35,596 nucleotides of DNA from CAZCDS01 sp964497585 (GCA_964497585.1 CAZCDS010000068.1:1-35596); one strand, 5' to 3'; counted from the first letter of the stretch, positions 17,389 to 26,786 are shown. Translations and numbers: made by a program. Notes: a model not told the origin generated them from the sequence alone.

Positions 17389-18036
17389 CTAGCCTTTACC
17401 GGCGGCGTATTTCCAGTACTTTGCGGGGTCGTCCTTGACGATGTAAATCACCCGGACGTCGTCCGCGTTGATGGCCTGAGCCTTGGGATATTTCTTCTTC
17501 AGGGCCGCGACCCTCTTCTTTGCTTCCGCGAGGATCTTGTCCCTGTCGCCGAACGTCATCGCGCCGGTGGGGCAGGATTTGACACACGCGGGAAGCTGCC
17601 CGGCCCTTTGCCTGTCGAGGCACATGGTGCACTTGACAAGGACTCCACTCTTGGCCTTACGGGGGATGTTGTAAGGACATCCCTCGAGGGTGGCCTTGAA
17701 GTCCAGATCCTTGGTTTTCGGAGTGTACACGACAGCTCCGGTCTTTTCGTCGATGACGATCTCGTCCTTCTCCGCCACGGCCATACAGCCTGGTGACAGA
17801 CATTGCCTGCACTGCTCCGTGAAGAAGAACCAATAGGGCTTTCCGTCGGCCTTCTTGCCTTCTGCGAAGCGGACAATCTTCCAGGTGTTGCCGGACAGAT
17901 CCTTGGGGTTTTCATAACTACCGGTCTGCTTGGTCTTGGTAGCCTTCAGACCGTTCCACTGCTTGCAGGCGATCTGGCAGCCGCGGCAGGCAGTACACAA
18001 GGAGGTGTCAACAAGTATGGATTTTCCTTCGGCCAT
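17389..18036 (-). CDS. fdhB: Formate dehydrogenase iron-sulfur (beta) subunit, soluble type
   Basis: Electron-transfer subunit that takes electrons from the catalytic subunit and would hand them to a periplasmic cytochrome c. The 215 residues carry twelve clustered cysteines: CTACRGCQIAC at 14-24, CRQC and PGC at 76-84, C120 in GCPYNIP, CTMC at 136-139, C151 and SCPTG at 155. That number fits three [4Fe-4S] clusters, like the Desulfovibrio gigas beta subunit, and unlike the four-cluster, membrane-anchored E. coli FdnH. There is no C-terminal membrane helix. The ATG at 18036 has GGGAGG; a GTG nine bases upstream is less likely. The start overlaps closely with the fdhA stop. Confidence 0.95.
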   Translation of the reverse strand: MAEGKSILVDTSLCTACRGCQIACKQWNGLKATKTKQTGSYENPKDLSGNTWKIVRFAEGKKADGKPYWFFFTEQCRQCLSPGCMAVAEKDEIVIDEKTGAVVYTPKTKDLDFKATLEGCPYNIPRKAKSGVLVKCTMCLDRQRAGQLPACVKSCPTGAMTFGDRDKILAEAKKRVAALKKKYPKAQAINADDVRVIYIVKDDPAKYWKYAAGKG

Positions 18037-18037
18037 C

Positions 18038-21000
18038 TTATGCACCTCCCTTCTTCTTGGTAACGTTCACCATGAAGGCCTTGGTCTCCGGAATCATGGT
18101 GTTGGGGTCTCCGACGTTCGGAGTTAACAGGTTGGCGCTGTCCCCCCCGTTCTTAGGTGTAAGCCAGCCGAAGCACCAGGGGAGCCCGATCTCGTGGACC
18201 GTGACCTTCCCCAGCTTGAAGGGACGGAAGCGCGTCGTCACGATGGCGATCGCGTCCACCTGGCCACGGGGCGATGCGACCGTCACCATGTCACCGTTCT
18301 TGATGCCGCGCAACTTGCCCAGCTCCTCGCTTATCTCCACCCACAACTGAGGCTGAGTCTCCAGGAGCCACGGCTGCCACCTCGTCATGACACCGGTCTG
18401 CCAGTGGTCGGTCATGCGGTAGGTGGTGCCGACGAAGGGGAAGCGCGGATCGCACGTAAGGTGCTTATCCATCTCGCCCTTGAAGATCCTGATGGTGGGG
18501 TTGATGAATTGGCTGGACATCGCGTTCTTCGGGACGGGGCACTCGAGCGGCTCGTAATGCTCGGGGAACGGGCCGTCGGCTCTTCCCGGACCGAACACGC
18601 TTGCCACACCATCGGGCTTCATGATGAACGGCCGTTTGGTCTTTGCCTTGTCCACCATGGGTGGCCACCCGCCGTCAGGCACGTCGCCGACCCACTTCTT
18701 GCCGTTCCATTTGATTACCGGCTTTTTCGGCGCCCACGGATTCCCTTTGAGGTCAACTGAAGCGCGGTTGTAGATGATCCGGCGGTTAACCGGCCAACAC
18801 CAAGCCCACTCCGAGAAGAAACCGACGCCAGTGGGATCGACCTTGTGCCTGCGGGCCATCATGTTGCCCTTATTCGTCCAGCTATTGCAGTAGAGCCAGT
18901 TGGCGCTGGACGTGCTCCCGTCATCCTTGAGGTAGGCAAAGGAAGGAACGAGGTCGCCTTTCTTGAACTTCTTCTTTTTCTTCGGGAATTCCACATCCTT
19001 CAAGAAATAGCCGTTGATCTCCTTGGCCATCTTGGTGGCGTCGAACTTGCCGTTGGTAGTATAGTCCCACTTGAGGTTGAGGATCGGCTCAGGGAACTTA
19101 CCGCCTTCTTTCTTGTACAGCTCTTTGATCTTGTTCATCAACTCCGTCATGATGTCGCCGTCGGGCTTGGCATCACCGGGAGGATTCGTGGCCTTGTACC
19201 GCCACTGAGCCCATCGGCCGCTGTTGGTGATGCTCCCTTGCTTCTCCACGGACATCGCGGCGGGAAGCTGAAAGACCTCGGTCTTGATCTTCTTCGGATC
19301 CATGTCCGGCCCCTTCCAGAAGGAACCGGTCTCATTGTCGAAGACATTGACGTTGACCAGCCAATCGAGCTTGGCCAAACCCTTGCGGTTCTTGTTCGCG
19401 TTCGCGCCGCTGCACGCGGGATTCTGACCCCAGGCGAAGAAGCCCTTTATATTACCCTTGTACAGCTCGTCAAAGATTACCAACCACGAGTAGTTCACCC
19501 CGTCGTCGAGCTTGGGCAGCCACGAATAACCGAAGCCGTTCTTCTTGGTGGCCTTGTCCCCGAAGAAGGACTTGAGCAGGCTCACGGAGTACTTCGGGTA
19601 GTTTCTCCACCAGTTCGCGGACAGGGGATCACCCGTCTTAGGCGTGAACTTCTTGTTGTATGCGTCGAGCGTTTGCAACGAAGCCCGCGGAGTCTTCAGG
19701 TATCCGGGCCAGATGTGAAAGAGAATACAGTGATCCGTGGACCCCTGAACGTTGGACTCACCGCGCAGCGCGTTGACGCCGCCGCCCGCGACGCCGATGT
19801 TGCCGAGAAGAAGCTGGATCATCGCCATCGCACGGATGTTCTGGACGCCAATGGTGTGCTGGGTCCAACCCATCGCATACATGATCGTCCCGGATTTGTC
19901 CGGAACTCCGGTCGTCGAGTACATTTCGTAGACCTTGAGCAGGTCTTTGACCGGTGTACCGGTGATCTCCGATACCTTCTCCGGGGTATACCGGGAATAG
20001 AATTTCTCGAGAAGCCGGAAGACGCAACGAGGATTCTTGAGCTTGAGATCTCGCTGGGCCACCCCCTTCTTGTCCCGCTTGAAGGCCCAGAACGACTTGT
20101 CGTACTTGCGCTTCTTGGGATCGTACCCGGAAAAGAGCCCGTCCTTGAAGCCGTACTTGTCGCCGAGGATGAACGAGCCATTCGTATACTGTGCCACGTA
20201 TTCGGGGAAGTACTTCTTGTTCTTGATGATGTAGTTCATCATCCCACCAAGGAAAGCCACGTCGGTGCCGGAACGGAGCGCTGTGTAGAAATCCGCGACG
20301 GCCGACGTCCTCGTGAACCGGGGATCCACTGAGATCAGCTTGGCACCTTTGGCTCTCGCCTTGTCCACCCATTTCATGGAGATGGGATGGTTTTCGGCAG
20401 CGTTGCTGCCCATGATGAGGATACAATCACTGTTCTTGATGTCGATCCAGTGATTGGTCATTGCGCCGCGCCCGAACGACTCTGCCAGAGCCGCAACAGT
20501 GGCGCTGTGTCATATTCGGGCCTGGTGCTCGATGTACACGAGCCCCAGTGCTCTCATCATTGCCTGAATCGGCCAGCACTCTTCGTTGTCGAGGGCTGCG
20601 CTCCCCACTTCAGCGATAGCCTCGACGCGGTTGACAACCTGGCCTTTCTTGTTCTTTGCGATAAAGTACTTGTCACGGGTGGCCTTGACCCTCTTTGCGA
20701 TCTCGGTCAGGGCCCAGTCCCACGACTTCTCTTCCCATTTGTCACTGCCCGGCGCTCGATAGCGGACTTTCTTCAATCGAGCGGGATTGGCTGCAGTGGT
20801 CTGGTAGACTGCGGCGCCCTTCGCGCACAGCGAGCCTAGGTTGATGGGGTGATCCGGGTCTCCTTCAATGTTGATGATGGTACCGCTCTTGGTGTCGGTA
20901 GCGCATATAAGTCCGCAACCGACCGCGCAGTAAGGGCAGATCGATGTCGTCAGCTTGGCGCTTTTGAGCTTTCCGATCTTCACGTCGTCGGCATAGGCTC

Positions 21001-21094
21001 TGGTAGGTCCGAGGTCGATGCCGAGAGATGAAAGCGCCACGCCTGCCCCGGCGGCACCGGAGATCACGAGGAACTCGCGGCGTGAGAGATTCAT
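18038..21094 (-). CDS. fdhA: Formate dehydrogenase catalytic (alpha) subunit, selenoprotein, Tat-exported
   Basis: Periplasmic molybdopterin (Mo or W) enzyme oxidising formate to CO2. One 1018-residue product results if the in-frame TGA at 20510-20512 is read as selenocysteine 195; the context EHQARI-Sec-HSATVAALAE and then FGRGAMTNHW matches FdnG/FdhA active sites. The Tat signal SRREFLV is at residues 4-10 followed by a hydrophobic stretch to about 33. A [4Fe-4S] site is formed by Cys53, 56, 60 and 90. The length is close to E. coli FdnG (about 1015). AAGGAG lies before the ATG. The gene forms an operon with fdhB; no cytochrome gamma subunit is adjacent. Confidence 0.97.
20482..20512 (-). 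promoter_or_regulatory. Selenocysteine UGA codon with predicted bacterial SECIS hairpin
   Basis: On the minus strand the UGA (20510-20512) is followed by a mini-hairpin whose arms CUG (14-16 bases from the U of UGA) and CAG (29-31) pair, with a bulged U and a G/U-rich loop of about ten bases. The placement is nearly that of the E. coli fdhF SECIS (stem at 15-31). It was not folded computationally. SelB binding would be expected here. Confidence 0.7.
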
Positions 21095-21326
21095 GGATAC
21101 ACACTCCTTGGTTTAGAATGTTGGGTTACGTGGGGTTTTGTGGCCGGAATGACTTCTCTTCAAACAACCTGCTTACGGTGGATGACGCCCGAATCCGGAC
21201 ATCCAGTGAATGTGGATTCAACAGAAAGCCTGGCGCACTGGAAATCTCATTTCGCCCCGCCAAAAATCGGTGACTGGAGAGTTGTGGTGAAAATAGAGAA
21301 AAAAATACACTTGACCTTACTCAATT

Positions 21327-21355
21327 AGCCTAGAACTCGGGCGGTCTCAAGTCAA
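21327..21355 (-). promoter_or_regulatory. Candidate promoter for fdhAB
   Basis: TTGACT (21350-21355) with a 17-base spacer to TAGGCT (21327-21332) on the minus strand; the -10 is poor. An alternative extended -10, TGCTATAAT, is at 21376-21384 without a recognisable -35. Either gives a leader of 225-275 bases. Confidence 0.3.
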
Positions 21356-21741
21356 TGGTCATAATTTTACTAGGAATTATAGCAAGTTGATATCACATAA
21401 AATCGGTCGCTCAACATTGATATTTTGCAATGACAAACAAGACATAACGGGACATATTGTTCGAGAAACTTCTGTACAATATGGTCCATTTCCCCAACTC
21501 CGAAGCGAGCAGAAACCCCTGTCTAAATCTACGTTCCTTCAGGTTGCTGACACAATTGGTGTAGAAACCCTCCGCTGCCCTTTTCCTCACCAGTCCGCCT
21601 CCTGGCCGACATCCCAACAAAAAGCTGAGAACGCCCCCCCGGGGGCTCATCACCCACTTTGTTTCCGTGAAAGACCGGTCGGCTAGCGCGGAAATCGTAT
21701 TAGGCCGAAGCAGCAACTTCGCCACGAAATGTGTATTGTCC

Positions 21742-21770
21742 TTGACCCCCTGTGCATAGGATTATACACA
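21742..21770 (+). promoter_or_regulatory. Candidate promoter/operator of the export operon
   Basis: TTGACC (21742-21747) precedes an imperfect inverted repeat TGTGCATA-GGAT-TATACACA (21751-21770; seven of eight pairs match). The -10 TATACA falls inside the right arm, but the spacer is only 15 bases, so promoter activity would be weak or activator-dependent. The start codon is 180 bases downstream. Confidence 0.35.
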
Positions 21771-21949
21771 CGGTGGCGGGGAGATCGGATGGGAAAGCCT
21801 GCAGGACGCTCGTCAGCGATTCCGCTGGATCCAGACGATCGTTGGCCGGAGCGACCGAGTTTTTCCCGGAAAAGAGGCTCTGGCAACCAAGATCCTGCCA
21901 TTACCGGTATACAGCCTTTTTATGGAAGGGGCGTAGGAGTGGACCTGCC

Positions 21950-22669
21950 GTGACGAAGGAACAGAACAAAGCCATTCTGAAGGTGAAGTCGGCGAGCAAG
22001 ATCTATCGCATGGGAGAGGTGGACGTACACGCGCTCCGCAACGCGTCGATAGACATTTACGAGGGGGAGTTCCTCATTATTGAAGGTCCGAGCGGGTCCG
22101 GCAAGAGCACGCTCCTTAACCTCATCGGAGGAATGGATCGACCGAGTTCGGGATCGATCATGTTCCTCGACCGGGATTTGTCGACCGCCACGGATTACGA
22201 ACTGACGCTCTATCGCCGCGACCGGGTCGGATTTATCTTCCAGTTTTACAATCTCGTGCCAACACTCACCGCTCTCGAAAACGTAGAGGTCGCGGTGGAA
22301 CTCGTTTCCGATCCCATGGATCCCCTCGAAGCGCTCTCCATGGTAAACCTTGCGGAACGAGCGGATCATTTTCCCTCTCAGTTGAGTGGTGGCCAGCAGC
22401 AGCGAGTTTCGATCGCCCGAGCCCTGGCGGGCAATCCGACCCTGCTCCTATGCGACGAGCCGACGGGCGCACTCGACATTGAGACAAGCAGGCAAGTACT
22501 GGGTATGCTCGTCGATCTCAGCAGGAATCTGGGCAAGACCGTCGTGCTCATCACGCACAACAGTGCAATAGCAGGTCTTGGTGACAGAGCCGCGCTCATT
22601 CGGGACGGATCGATCACATCCATCCGCACGAATGAACACCCGACCCCCATAGAGCAACTCCGATGGTAA
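21950..22669 (+). CDS. ABC transporter ATP-binding protein (MacB/LolD type)
   Basis: Cytoplasmic ATPase of a type VII (mechanotransmission, MacB-like) exporter. The 239 residues from a GTG start (GGAG ten bases ahead) contain Walker A GPSGSGKST at 46-54, Q-loop FIFQFYNLVPTL, signature LSGGQQQRVSIARAL, Walker B LLLCDEPTGALD and the H-loop ITHN. The MacB/LolD-specific 'PTLTALENVE' segment is present. The frame is open upstream to 21752, but that part lacks coding character. The stop overlaps the permease start by seven bases. The order ATPase-permease-adaptor indicates one export system. Its cargo cannot be deduced. Confidence 0.93.
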   Translation: MTKEQNKAILKVKSASKIYRMGEVDVHALRNASIDIYEGEFLIIEGPSGSGKSTLLNLIGGMDRPSSGSIMFLDRDLSTATDYELTLYRRDRVGFIFQFYNLVPTLTALENVEVAVELVSDPMDPLEALSMVNLAERADHFPSQLSGGQQQRVSIARALAGNPTLLLCDEPTGALDIETSRQVLGMLVDLSRNLGKTVVLITHNSAIAGLGDRAALIRDGSITSIRTNEHPTPIEQLRW

Positions 22670-25047
22670 GCCGCACGCTGACGCGAAAACTTCTCCGGGA
22701 TCTCTGGGATCGGAAAGGTTCCCTCTTGGCCCTGATGGCCATTGTTGGCGTGGGGGTCGGGGTATTCGTGAGCATGGCTGCCGTGTACCATGATCTCGAC
22801 CGCGCGCGTGAGCGCTACTACACGCGTTGCCGCTTGGCCGATTTCTCGGTGAGCCTGAAACGGGCTCCCGACTGGACGCTCGGGACGATAGGGGAACTGG
22901 GGAACGTCAGAGCCGTCCGGGGGCGTGTGAAGATGGACGCGCTCATCTACCTTGATGGCAGTGTCAAGCCCATCCAGGGGTCAGCCATATCGATGCCCGG
23001 CATCCGCGAGCCGGTGATCGATGATGTACTCTTGTACGCCGGCTCCTGGTTCTCCGATGGGGAGGCCAAAGAGGTCATCCTCGAGCACCAGTTTGCTCAA
23101 GCGCACAACCTGGAACCAGGTGACCGCATCAAAGTCCTGCTTATGGACAAGCAGCACGACCTGCTCGTCGTGGGCACGGCCATGGCGCCCGAGTTCGTCT
23201 ACCTGATTCCTCCCGGCGGAGGACTCGCTCCGGATCCGGGTCGTTACGGAGTAATTTACCTCCCGCGACGCTTTCTTCGGAAATCGAGCGATCTGGAAGG
23301 GGCATACAACGAACTGGTCGGGATGGCTGTTGACGACTCGCGCGTCGCGCTGAAAAACAGCCTGGAACTGATCAAGAACAAACTCGACGCCTACGGGGTA
23401 ACCTACGCAACCCAAGCCCGGGATCAGTCTTCCATCGTCGTGTTGAGGGACGAGCTGACCAACCTGAGGGTAACGGCATATATATTTCCCGTCATCTTCC
23501 TCGGAGTGGCAGCCATGGTCCTGAACATCATGATCGGCAGGCTCGTTGCACAGCAGAGGGTGATAATCGGGACACTCAGGGCGCTTGGGTACTCTCGCGG
23601 ATACATAACGATCCATTATTTGGGATACGGGATCTTTACCGGCGGGCTGGGAGGAATCGTCGGCATCCTCTTCGGGATCTGGTTTCAGGGATTCATGGAC
23701 GAGGTGTACAAGGGCTTCTTCGCTCTTCCCGGTATTGAGCCTCATTTTCAGCCCGGGCTCATCGTCTCGGGTCTCCTTGTCGCGCTCTTCTTTGGAGCGA
23801 TCGGTACATACAGGAGCAGCCGACGGGCCGCGTCTCTCGAACCTGCCGAGGCAATGCGACCGCCGCCACCAGAAAAAGGCGGCCGCGTGATGGTGGAAGG
23901 CATCGGCTTTCTCTGGGATCGGCTCTCATTCCAATGGAAGATGATACTCCGTTCCGTCTTTCGCAATCCCTTTCGGAGCATGGTGGGCCTTACGGCCGCC
24001 GCGGTGGCCACCGCGCTGCTGATCGCGACCATAAGTCTGAACGACGGGGTCGACTACATGATGCAGTACCACTTTGAGAGACTGGCCCACGAGGACTATA
24101 CTGTGTCGCTGCGCGACCCACGGGGAACACGGTCGCTCAGTGAAGCCCGGAAGCTGGCCATGGTCAGTCAATCCGAACCGCACCTCGCGGTCGCGTGCGA
24201 CCTGACCAACGGGCCGTACGGAAGGAGAACCGCAGTTACCGGCCTGCCCCGCAAACCGCGTCTTTACACGCCTCTGGATTCTTCCGGTGTACCGGTTAAC
24301 GTGCCGGCCAAAGGGCTGATTCTCACACGCAAGTTGGCGGAGATACTCCGGGTGGAGGAGGGAGGTTCGATTCTGCTGCGTCCGCTCATAGCGCGGCGGG
24401 AAGAGACACGGGCGCCGGTAGTGAAGGTGATTGACAGTTTCCTCGGGCTCTCCGCGTACTGCGACATCCGATACCTGAGCAGCTTGCTGGGAGAGAGCTG
24501 GGTGGAGAACGGGATCCTGTTGTCGACCTTTGCCGGGTCTTCGCCGAATCCGCTCATGGAGGAGCTGCGCAGGCGGCCCAAGGTGATCGGCGTCGCGGAC
24601 CGCCGAAGCTCACTGAGAAAAATGCAGGAGACCATGGGCGAGTTCATGACCGGATTCATCGTCGTGATGGTGGTGTTCTCGGGCATTATAGCGTTCGGCA
24701 GCATTTTCAACACCGCGCTTGTTTCCTTAAGCGAGCGTCAGCGGGAGGTCGGCACGTTGCGCGTCCTGGGGTACACGTCGAGACAAGTGACGCGTATCTT
24801 TTCAGGCGAGAGCTTTCTGCTCAACGCAGCGGGAATCGCGGTCGGGATCGGTCTCGGTGTGGGCCTGGCTCATCTTCTGGTCGTGGCGTACAACACGGAG
24901 CTCTATCGTATCCCGGTAATCATTTATCCTTCCCGGCTGGCAGCAGTGGCTCTGTTGATGCTGCTCTTTGTCTGCGCGTCTCAATTGATCATTTACTTCA
25001 TGATTCGCGGCCTTCAGTGGCTCGAAGTTCTCAAAGTCAAGGAGTAG
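22663..25047 (+). CDS. ABC transporter permease with two FtsX domains
   Basis: A 794-residue inner-membrane protein with a duplicated FtsX/MacB organisation. TM1 lies at about 20-42, then a periplasmic MacB-PCD-like region, an FtsX domain with three helices (about 265-385), a second TM near 430-452 opening the second half, another periplasmic region, and a final FtsX domain near 660-785. The 'GIIAFGSIFNTALVSLSERQREVGTLRVLGYT' region shows the coupling-helix motif (E-R-E-GtLR-LG) and occurs again near 'RVIIGTLRALGYSRGY'. It overlaps the ATPase gene by seven bases and is followed by the adaptor after three bases. Such proteins transmit ATPase force to a periplasmic partner rather than form a classical channel. 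Confidence 0.92.
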   Translation: MVSRTLTRKLLRDLWDRKGSLLALMAIVGVGVGVFVSMAAVYHDLDRARERYYTRCRLADFSVSLKRAPDWTLGTIGELGNVRAVRGRVKMDALIYLDGSVKPIQGSAISMPGIREPVIDDVLLYAGSWFSDGEAKEVILEHQFAQAHNLEPGDRIKVLLMDKQHDLLVVGTAMAPEFVYLIPPGGGLAPDPGRYGVIYLPRRFLRKSSDLEGAYNELVGMAVDDSRVALKNSLELIKNKLDAYGVTYATQARDQSSIVVLRDELTNLRVTAYIFPVIFLGVAAMVLNIMIGRLVAQQRVIIGTLRALGYSRGYITIHYLGYGIFTGGLGGIVGILFGIWFQGFMDEVYKGFFALPGIEPHFQPGLIVSGLLVALFFGAIGTYRSSRRAASLEPAEAMRPPPPEKGGRVMVEGIGFLWDRLSFQWKMILRSVFRNPFRSMVGLTAAAVATALLIATISLNDGVDYMMQYHFERLAHEDYTVSLRDPRGTRSLSEARKLAMVSQSEPHLAVACDLTNGPYGRRTAVTGLPRKPRLYTPLDSSGVPVNVPAKGLILTRKLAEILRVEEGGSILLRPLIARREETRAPVVKVIDSFLGLSAYCDIRYLSSLLGESWVENGILLSTFAGSSPNPLMEELRRRPKVIGVADRRSSLRKMQETMGEFMTGFIVVMVVFSGIIAFGSIFNTALVSLSERQREVGTLRVLGYTSRQVTRIFSGESFLLNAAGIAVGIGLGVGLAHLLVVAYNTELYRIPVIIYPSRLAAVALLMLLFVCASQLIIYFMIRGLQWLEVLKVKE

Positions 25048-25050
25048 GGC

Positions 25051-26391
25051 ATGTCCGAACGGCCAACGCTCATGCATGGTTCGGTGAGAAGGCTTCTTTC
25101 ACTCTGTCTGGTCTTTGCACTGCTGCCTTTGTTCGGTTGCGGGGGAAAAGAGGTGGAAGTCGTATCACCAAAGAGGGGGGAGATTCGGGAATCATTCTCG
25201 GAGCCGGCACGGACACGGCTCGCCAAGACCTATCCGGTGACCATGCCCGTGCAGGGGCGGATCCGGCGAATCGACCTTGAACCGGGTGACAAGGTTACGA
25301 CGGGCCAAGAGTTGGTATCCTTCGATCGTGTCCCGCTGGAAAAGGCCGTGGAAGCGGCCAAAGCGAAGGTGGCCGCGCTGAAGGCTGAAATGGCCGTGAA
25401 AAAGGATAACAATCTCGAACACACCGCCCTAGTCGAGACTCGAGCCACGATCAAGGCGGCAGTGCAAGCTCTCAATGCCTCGGATGAACAGGTCGCGGCT
25501 GAGAAGGCCCGCTACGCCCGAGCTGACAAAGAGCTTCGACGCATGTCCGCGCTCAAGGCAGGAAAGGCGATCCCCCAGACCAAACTTGATGATGTGACCC
25601 TCCACGCGGAGACCTCCCTGCTGGAACTGAGGCGACAGCAGTTCTATCGAGCCGCGCTGAACGCGTTGCTTGTGGCAATCAGACTCGGCCCCCTGTACGT
25701 CGAACGATACATGGACCGAAAGGGACTCGAAGAAACGGTGATCGAGCGGAAACTGGAAGAAGCAGTCGCGAACCTCGGGAGTACGGAGCACCAACTCAAA
25801 CTCGCCCGGATCCTTTCGCCCATTGACGGGGTCGTTCTCAACCGCTACGAACAGGGCGACAGCACCCTTCCGCCGGGAAAGCCCCTCCTGCGTCTCGGGA
25901 ACCTCGCAGACATGGAAGTCGTCGCGGACGTGATGACCCAGGACGCGCTGCGGCTGAAGCCGGAAAGTCGCGTAAAGCTCCGGCCCGCGGCCGGTCATGT
26001 GGCGATCAACGGACGGGTCAAACGGATCGAACCCGCGGGCTTCACCAAACTTTCCTCTTTGGGCGTGGAACAGCAGCGGGTGCGAGTAATCGTTTCCCTC
26101 GATCGGCAGGACCACAAGCTTGGAGTTGGCTATCGGCTTCAGGCGGAATTCTTCACGGGCTTCAAACCCAATGCCCTCATCGTGCCCCGGTTCAGCGTCA
26201 TGCAGGCTCCTGATCGGACCATGTACGTCTTCAGGGTGATCGACGGCAGACTGATGAAACAGCCGGTTACAATCGGTCTGAGGAACGATCTGGACCTGGA
26301 AGTTCTCAAAGGGCTTACCGACAAGGACGTCATCGTTGCACGTCCCGATGCGACTCTGAGGGAGGGAATGAGGGTCACGCCCAGCACATAG
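25051..26391 (+). CDS. Lipoprotein periplasmic adaptor (HlyD/RND-type membrane fusion protein)
   Basis: A 446-residue adaptor that would link the inner-membrane ABC exporter to an outer-membrane factor. The first residues form a lipoprotein signal: hydrophobic LLSLCLVFALLPLFG with the lipobox cysteine at residue 30. The mature protein has a split biotinyl-lipoyl domain (TMPVQGRIRRIDLEPGDKV ... SPIDGVVL near 265) on either side of a coiled-coil hairpin that includes 'AAKAKVAALKAEM' and a long region to about 245, then beta-barrel segments. Only three bases separate it from the permease. No TolC-like gene follows in this window. No terminator was seen after it. Confidence 0.9.
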   Translation: MSERPTLMHGSVRRLLSLCLVFALLPLFGCGGKEVEVVSPKRGEIRESFSEPARTRLAKTYPVTMPVQGRIRRIDLEPGDKVTTGQELVSFDRVPLEKAVEAAKAKVAALKAEMAVKKDNNLEHTALVETRATIKAAVQALNASDEQVAAEKARYARADKELRRMSALKAGKAIPQTKLDDVTLHAETSLLELRRQQFYRAALNALLVAIRLGPLYVERYMDRKGLEETVIERKLEEAVANLGSTEHQLKLARILSPIDGVVLNRYEQGDSTLPPGKPLLRLGNLADMEVVADVMTQDALRLKPESRVKLRPAAGHVAINGRVKRIEPAGFTKLSSLGVEQQRVRVIVSLDRQDHKLGVGYRLQAEFFTGFKPNALIVPRFSVMQAPDRTMYVFRVIDGRLMKQPVTIGLRNDLDLEVLKGLTDKDVIVARPDATLREGMRVTPST

Positions 26392-26478
26392 CTCATGGTT
26401 GGTGTCTTCTGGAGTTATCCGGTTCTTGGTGAAACTCCCCGGACCGTTTCATCTACTGCACGACCATCAGGGTTCTGC

Positions 26479-26506
26479 TTTACATTTGGGAAAGCTCGAA
26501 TATAAT
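26479..26506 (+). promoter_or_regulatory. Predicted sigma-70 promoter of the small EF-hand/TerB-like gene
   Basis: TTTACA (26479-26484), a 16-base spacer and a perfect TATAAT (26501-26506). The start would be near 26513, about 67 bases before the ATG at 26580. Confidence 0.65.
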
Positions 26507-26579
26507 CTTTCGGATCGAGTCCGTTACACTCCGGCAATCAAATAGAAGGAAATACAGAGCCTACTGAAGGAGGGAATCG

Positions 26580-26786
26580 ATGCAGCAGTCTGGCGAAACA
26601 GGCGGTAAGCTGGCCGAAATGATCAAGAAGGCCATCAAAGACGGCAAGCTGACCAACGCGGAGTACGATCAGATCATGATGCTTGCCGACGCAGACGGGG
26701 TCATTGACGCGCAGGAGAAGAGACTCCTCAACCAGCTCCAGGAACTGCTCGCCAACAAGAGCGTGGTGAGGGTGGCGGAAGAATAG
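26580..26786 (+). CDS. Small TerB/EF-hand-like protein
   Basis: A 68-residue helical protein. The segment ADADGVIDAQEKRLL resembles an EF-hand loop (D-x-D-G-x-I-D-x-x-E) and also the acidic 'ADG-id--E---l--l' signature of TerB-like tellurite/stress domains; the short length allows only one such unit. AAGGAGGG sits ahead of the ATG, and a near-consensus promoter lies upstream, so this looks like a single-gene transcript with possibly high expression. Calcium binding is possible but not shown, and the role is unknown. Confidence 0.8.
   Translation: MQQSGETGGKLAEMIKKAIKDGKLTNAEYDQIMMLADADGVIDAQEKRLLNQLQELLANKSVVRVAEE

Larger units (their letters stand above)
21095..21949. other. Long divergent intergenic region, partly AT-rich
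   Basis: 855 bases between fdhA and the export operon. About 21260-21480 is notably AT-rich compared with the GC-rich surroundings. ORFs of about 100 codons on either strand have no homology-like composition or RBS and are judged non-coding. A 6-bp inverted repeat ATAATT/AATTAT (21361-21366, 21375-21380) and promoter candidates are present. Confidence 0.6.

Noticed and set aside
18845..20332. 495-codon plus-strand open frame antisense to fdhA
   Set aside because: Lies entirely opposite a well-supported gene, has no RBS, and its translation is an Arg/Val/Leu-rich shadow typical of the antisense frame of GC-rich coding sequence.
20462..20512. Frameshift or pseudogene interpretation of fdhA
   Set aside because: Both halves are in the same frame and the single TGA has the canonical selenocysteine context and a SECIS-like hairpin.
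21411..21725. 104-codon minus-strand ORF and overlapping plus-strand ORF in the fdhA-exporter gap
   Set aside because: No RBS, no recognisable motif, biased to chance; AT-rich stretch argues against coding.
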